Source: Bdellovibrionaceae bacterium UBA2339
Lineage (GTDB): Bacteria; Bdellovibrionota; Bdellovibrionia; Bdellovibrionales; JAMPXM01
Direction of reading: 5' to 3'
DNA: 62,235 nt
Assembly (NCBI GenBank): GCA_002344785.1
Contig: DDUL01000023.1
Span: 1 to 62,235 of the forward strand
Position numbers and translations under genes: made by a program. This document shows, piece by piece, positions 59,694 to 62,235 of this stretch. Under the pieces are notes generated by a model. It was not told the origin of the DNA. It did no database searches and saw only the letters and a program-made list of their open reading frames with translations. Position 1 is the stretch's first letter. Each line of letters begins with the position of its first letter.

Positions 59694-60866
59694 TTATTTT
59701 GCCAACGATGGGCTTTGGTCAAAGACGAGTTCAGAAAACACGTAGCGGACATTGATGAGCGCGCCGAAGCCACTTCGCGAAGTCACGATATCGTTCACCG
59801 CGCCAATCTTGCCGACGGCGATCCGATCCATGGTGTAGGTCGCTGTCACGCCGACTTCAATGGGCCAAAATTGTAATGAGCTGACTCGACCTTCAAGCAG
59901 CGCGGCCCATGAATTGGCCGGGTTGAAGTTGCGCAGAGTTTCGGTGCCGAAGAGCGCTCGCGCGCCCCAGGTGATGCTGCTGGCGAAGCTTTGCTCGTAA
60001 TCCACACCGACATTGAGCATCGTGGACTCGGCGCGCCCTGTGGTGATCTGCGAAGGCGTGCGAGCCGCGACGGCAAAGGTGTCGAAGCGGTAGATTTGGC
60101 CGACCAGGCCCCAGCGTCGCTGGCCTTGTGGCCACCAGCGGACTCCCTCAACTTGAATTTCAAAGGAATTGAGCAGCTCGCCTCGCAAAACCAGATCGCG
60201 GCCGCGAAGTGTGCCGCCCAAGCGCCACTGATCGGAAAGTGGATAGGCAATGTGTGCACCGGCGATACTTTCTTGCACGGCGGTTTCGGCGCTGAAGTTG
60301 GGGTTCTCGCTGATGATCTTGGTGCGCATCAAACCGAAAGTTGTTCCGAGTCGCGGAGATCGTGGATAACTCGGGCTCATGCTCTCGACGGTGAAGCTCT
60401 CAGATTGTGTGCTGATCGTCGCGCCAGTTTGACTATCAATCGATGACACCGACCATTGATAGTCGCCGATCGGGAAGTCTTTGATGTCGATGGCGAGATT
60501 GGACTGCAAACCCGCGAGATCTCGTTTGAGAAAGTGCTCAAGCTCACCGGAGTTGGGATTCTTTCGTTGAATGGCGAACACGCTGGCTTCGGGCTCGGGC
60601 TGAATGGACCAATGAAAGTTGATCGCTCCCACGTTGGTGCGAAGTCGTCCAAACGGAGAGTAGAGTTCAACTCGCGAGGGTGGCACGGCGGCTTGTGCGG
60701 TGGATGTCAGCACAGCACTTGTGCCGGAAGTGATGGCTAAGTCGAGGCCAAGGATCGCCACGAAGAGTGCGCAAGTAAATTGCCGAGACGCGAATCGCGG
60801 CGAAGTGCTTCGTGATCGGCAAGAGCTGAACCTACGTTGCAGGCAATGCAAATTTGGACGTCTCAA
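59694..60866 (-). CDS. Exported beta-barrel protein with Ig-like N-terminal domain
   Basis: Up to 390 aa. The frame begins at TTG 60866, which overlaps a GTCTCA box, so the real start is probably further in (TTG 60851 or GTG 60761). A signal peptide (LFVAILGLDLAITSGTSA, cleavage near TAQA) is followed by a beta-sandwich-like part (VELYSPFGRLRTNVGAIN, DIKDFPIGDYQWSVSSID), similar to the repeat part of the 851-aa membrane protein, and a C-terminal barrel (WRLGGTLRGRDLVLRG, YEQSFASSITWGARALF, FGALINVRYVFSELVF). Partner: the TPR lipoprotein. Confidence 0.7.
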   Translation of the reverse strand: MRRPNLHCLQRRFSSCRSRSTSPRFASRQFTCALFVAILGLDLAITSGTSAVLTSTAQAAVPPSRVELYSPFGRLRTNVGAINFHWSIQPEPEASVFAIQRKNPNSGELEHFLKRDLAGLQSNLAIDIKDFPIGDYQWSVSSIDSQTGATISTQSESFTVESMSPSYPRSPRLGTTFGLMRTKIISENPNFSAETAVQESIAGAHIAYPLSDQWRLGGTLRGRDLVLRGELLNSFEIQVEGVRWWPQGQRRWGLVGQIYRFDTFAVAARTPSQITTGRAESTMLNVGVDYEQSFASSITWGARALFGTETLRNFNPANSWAALLEGRVSSLQFWPIEVGVTATYTMDRIAVGKIGAVNDIVTSRSGFGALINVRYVFSELVFDQSPSLAK

Positions 60867-61046
60867 GTTGTCTCACTCGTTGGCTGATTCACTTGATCTT
60901 AACGCTGCAACTCAGACTTGGCTTGGGAGTTCCGCGACAATCTGGACTTTGCGCGAGCGCACTTACTCGCACAGTTGTCTCACTTTGAAACACGAGTTGA
61001 TTCGAAGAGTGCTTGGAGTCCGAAGATCTTGTCTCAGGATGAGAGT
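60859..61046. promoter_or_regulatory. Cluster of GTCTCA boxes between divergent genes
   Basis: Boxes: CGTCTCA (60859-60865), TGTCTCA (60869-60875), TGTCTCA-CTT-TGAAACA (60976-60992, one mismatch in the arms) and TGTCTCA-GGA-TGAGAGT (61030-61046, two mismatches). Three of them share the N3-spaced palindromic form found at 17602 and 39882. They lie between the barrel gene and the lipoprotein/collagen-like operon. Confidence 0.55.
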
Positions 61047-61171
61047 TGACTTCGCACTGAGGCGCGCTCGCGCGGTTCAATTGATTTGGGCCGGATAAAA
61101 GTCCTGATTTACCAAGATTGGGTTAAAATTTTCTAAGGCGTTCATTCAGCACGTACCGATAAGAGACGCAC

Positions 61172-61513
61172 ATGAATATGAAAAGTGGAAGTGACTTCAA
61201 CATCTTAGGTTTGTGGCTCCACACGAGAAGTGATCACTCACTTCGATGGTCACTTCTTGTCCCAATTCTCATCGCAATGTTGAGCACGGGTTGTGGCGCC
61301 TCAGGCGGCACAAGTCGCATCGACGTCAATATGCCTGGCGTGTTGGATCTGGGGCCCGCGTCGCTCGGAGAGCTCGGCACGGCGGCTGAAACCAAAGAAG
61401 CGCAAATCGGAACAAACTTCGTCCTGCAGTCCGCGGGCGCTGGCACGACGATGTCGCGAAACACAGTGACCAGCACATCATTTAGATTGTCGGGAGGCGT
61501 GAGCACACAATGA
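61172..61513 (+). CDS. Small lipoprotein upstream of the collagen-like gene
   Basis: 113 aa. ATG 61172 or 61178, weak site. Lipobox LSTG-Cys41 after a hydrophobic stretch (WSLLVPILIAMLSTG). The mature part is short, Gly/Thr/Ser-rich (MPGVLDLGPASLGELG, TVTSTSFRLSGG) with no known domain. Its stop overlaps the ATG of the collagen-like gene (ATGA), so the pair is co-translated. Confidence 0.75.
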   Translation: MNMKSGSDFNILGLWLHTRSDHSLRWSLLVPILIAMLSTGCGASGGTSRIDVNMPGVLDLGPASLGELGTAAETKEAQIGTNFVLQSAGAGTTMSRNTVTSTSFRLSGGVSTQ

Positions 61514-62235
61514 CGAATCGCACTTGCACGACGACAACAACAAGCGAAGTTCGCTCGCGAGGCCCAAGGGCTTCGTGGGTGAATTCGTTTGTTGTTCGCG
61601 CGGCGCTCGTGGCGATGTTGGTGTGCGTGATGTTTGCGCAGTCTGTGGCCTCGGCACACTCTACGGGATCCAGCAATGTGCCGATGCGTGCGTCTTATGT
61701 TGGCTATCTGACGAATTCGGCGGGCGATCCGCTCAACGGCACAGTTCGTTTGCGTTTCGGTATCTATTTAAACTCCACGAGAATTTGGTACGGCGAGTAC
61801 ACAAGCGTCACGGTGACTCGCGGTCGATTCGCTGTGACTTTGGGTTCATCGGATCAAGGTGGCGGGGGACTGAATCCGACGACGGGATTGGCTGGCGGTG
61901 ATCTGCACATTGATCCGCGCCTCTTTAACAACTTTGATTCGACTTATCTCACGGAAATCGAAATTGAAGTCTACAACGGCATCGAGTTTGAGACGATGTC
62001 GCCTCGAATTCCGGTGGTGTCGACGTTCTTCGCGTTCCAGGCCTACTCGGCGCACTCGCTGGATGGTTATCACGCGGGTGATTTTGTGAAGTTCGATTCG
62101 TCGAATCGCGTGACATCGAAGAATGGCACGGCGGTGATCGATGCGAACGGAAACTGGATTGGCCCGAACTCAGGCTTGGTCGGCGCGACAGGTCCGACGG
62201 GTGCTACAGGTGCCACGGGCGCAACAGGAGCTACC
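61510..62235 (+). CDS. Collagen-like surface protein, 5' part
   Basis: The frame opens at ATG 61510 and runs off the right edge (242 codons visible). A signal peptide (VVRAALVAMLVCVMFAQS) precedes a beta-rich head (MRASYVGYLTNSAGDPLNG, VRLRFGIYLNSTRIWYG, LTEIEIEVYNGIEFETMSP). Near residue 224 the Gly-X-Thr repeats of a collagen-type triple helix begin (GATGPTGATGATGATGAT). Such proteins form trimeric rods or fibres on the surface or as tail fibres. The upstream lipoprotein may be part of its anchor. Length and C-terminal domain are outside the window. Confidence 0.85.
   Translation, partial: MTNRTCTTTTTSEVRSRGPRASWVNSFVVRAALVAMLVCVMFAQSVASAHSTGSSNVPMRASYVGYLTNSAGDPLNGTVRLRFGIYLNSTRIWYGEYTSVTVTRGRFAVTLGSSDQGGGGLNPTTGLAGGDLHIDPRLFNNFDSTYLTEIEIEVYNGIEFETMSPRIPVVSTFFAFQAYSAHSLDGYHAGDFVKFDSSNRVTSKNGTAVIDANGNWIGPNSGLVGATGPTGATGATGATGAT

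Overview
The window (about 62 kb, moderately GC-rich) is chromosomal DNA of a Gram-negative bacterium. Evidence for an outer membrane is a Kdo synthase (kdsA), an LPS-export permease (lptF), several exported beta-barrel proteins and lipoproteins, and a PpiD/SurA-type chaperone. Many two-component and TPR proteins, a receiver-DnaJ fusion, MreC/MreD/PBP2/RodA and a collagen-like surface protein would fit a Bdellovibrionota-like lineage. That assignment is an inference from gene content, not a measured phylogeny. Nothing looks like a plasmid, prophage or CRISPR locus. One insertion sequence is present.

Layout. 1-8 kb: the 3' end of an unrecognised gene, a short dprA, an LPS cluster on the minus strand (glycosyltransferase, kdsA, lptF), a pseudo-receiver protein, and a large receiver-DnaJ-TPR protein with a candidate flagellar-type promoter. 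8-16 kb: trxA, the cell-elongation operon mreC-mreD-mrdA-rodA ending in a metallophosphoesterase, and a PpiD-like foldase. 16-22 kb: envelope genes (Cys-rich exported protein, alpha/beta hydrolase, tRNA-Leu, outer-membrane barrel, SurA-N-like protein, GNAT acetyltransferase). 22-34 kb: the transcription/translation block rimP-nusA-infB-rbfA-truB-rpsO-pnp, then an M16 peptidase and dut. Its non-coding gaps hold a 13-bp tandem repeat and a run of hairpins. 34-36 kb: an apparently intact IS1-like element of about 1.1 kb with 23-bp imperfect terminal inverted repeats, inserted between two stop codons.

36-53 kb is accessory: a DUF4421-type barrel protein overlapping an adenosine-deaminase-superfamily enzyme, small exported proteins, a DUF2252 protein, two tandem 6-pyruvoyl-tetrahydropterin-synthase-type enzymes with different active-site motifs, a membrane-anchored alginate-lyase-like protein, a SPOR lipoprotein, a CobW-like protein with no P-loop overlapping an M14 carboxypeptidase, a MerC-like protein and a TauE/SafE permease. 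53-62 kb: a membrane protein with a very long Ser/Thr/Pro/Ala-rich N-terminal tail, a CheY-HDOD-PAS/histidine-kinase run, a TPR lipoprotein with a barrel protein, and a lipoprotein overlapping a collagen-like gene that runs off the right edge.

The most notable non-coding signal is a palindrome of the form (T/C)GTCTCA-N3-TGAGAC(A/G). It recurs in three separate intergenic regions next to genes for exported proteins and may be the operator of one uncharacterised regulator. All family assignments come from reading motifs by eye; no database search was run.
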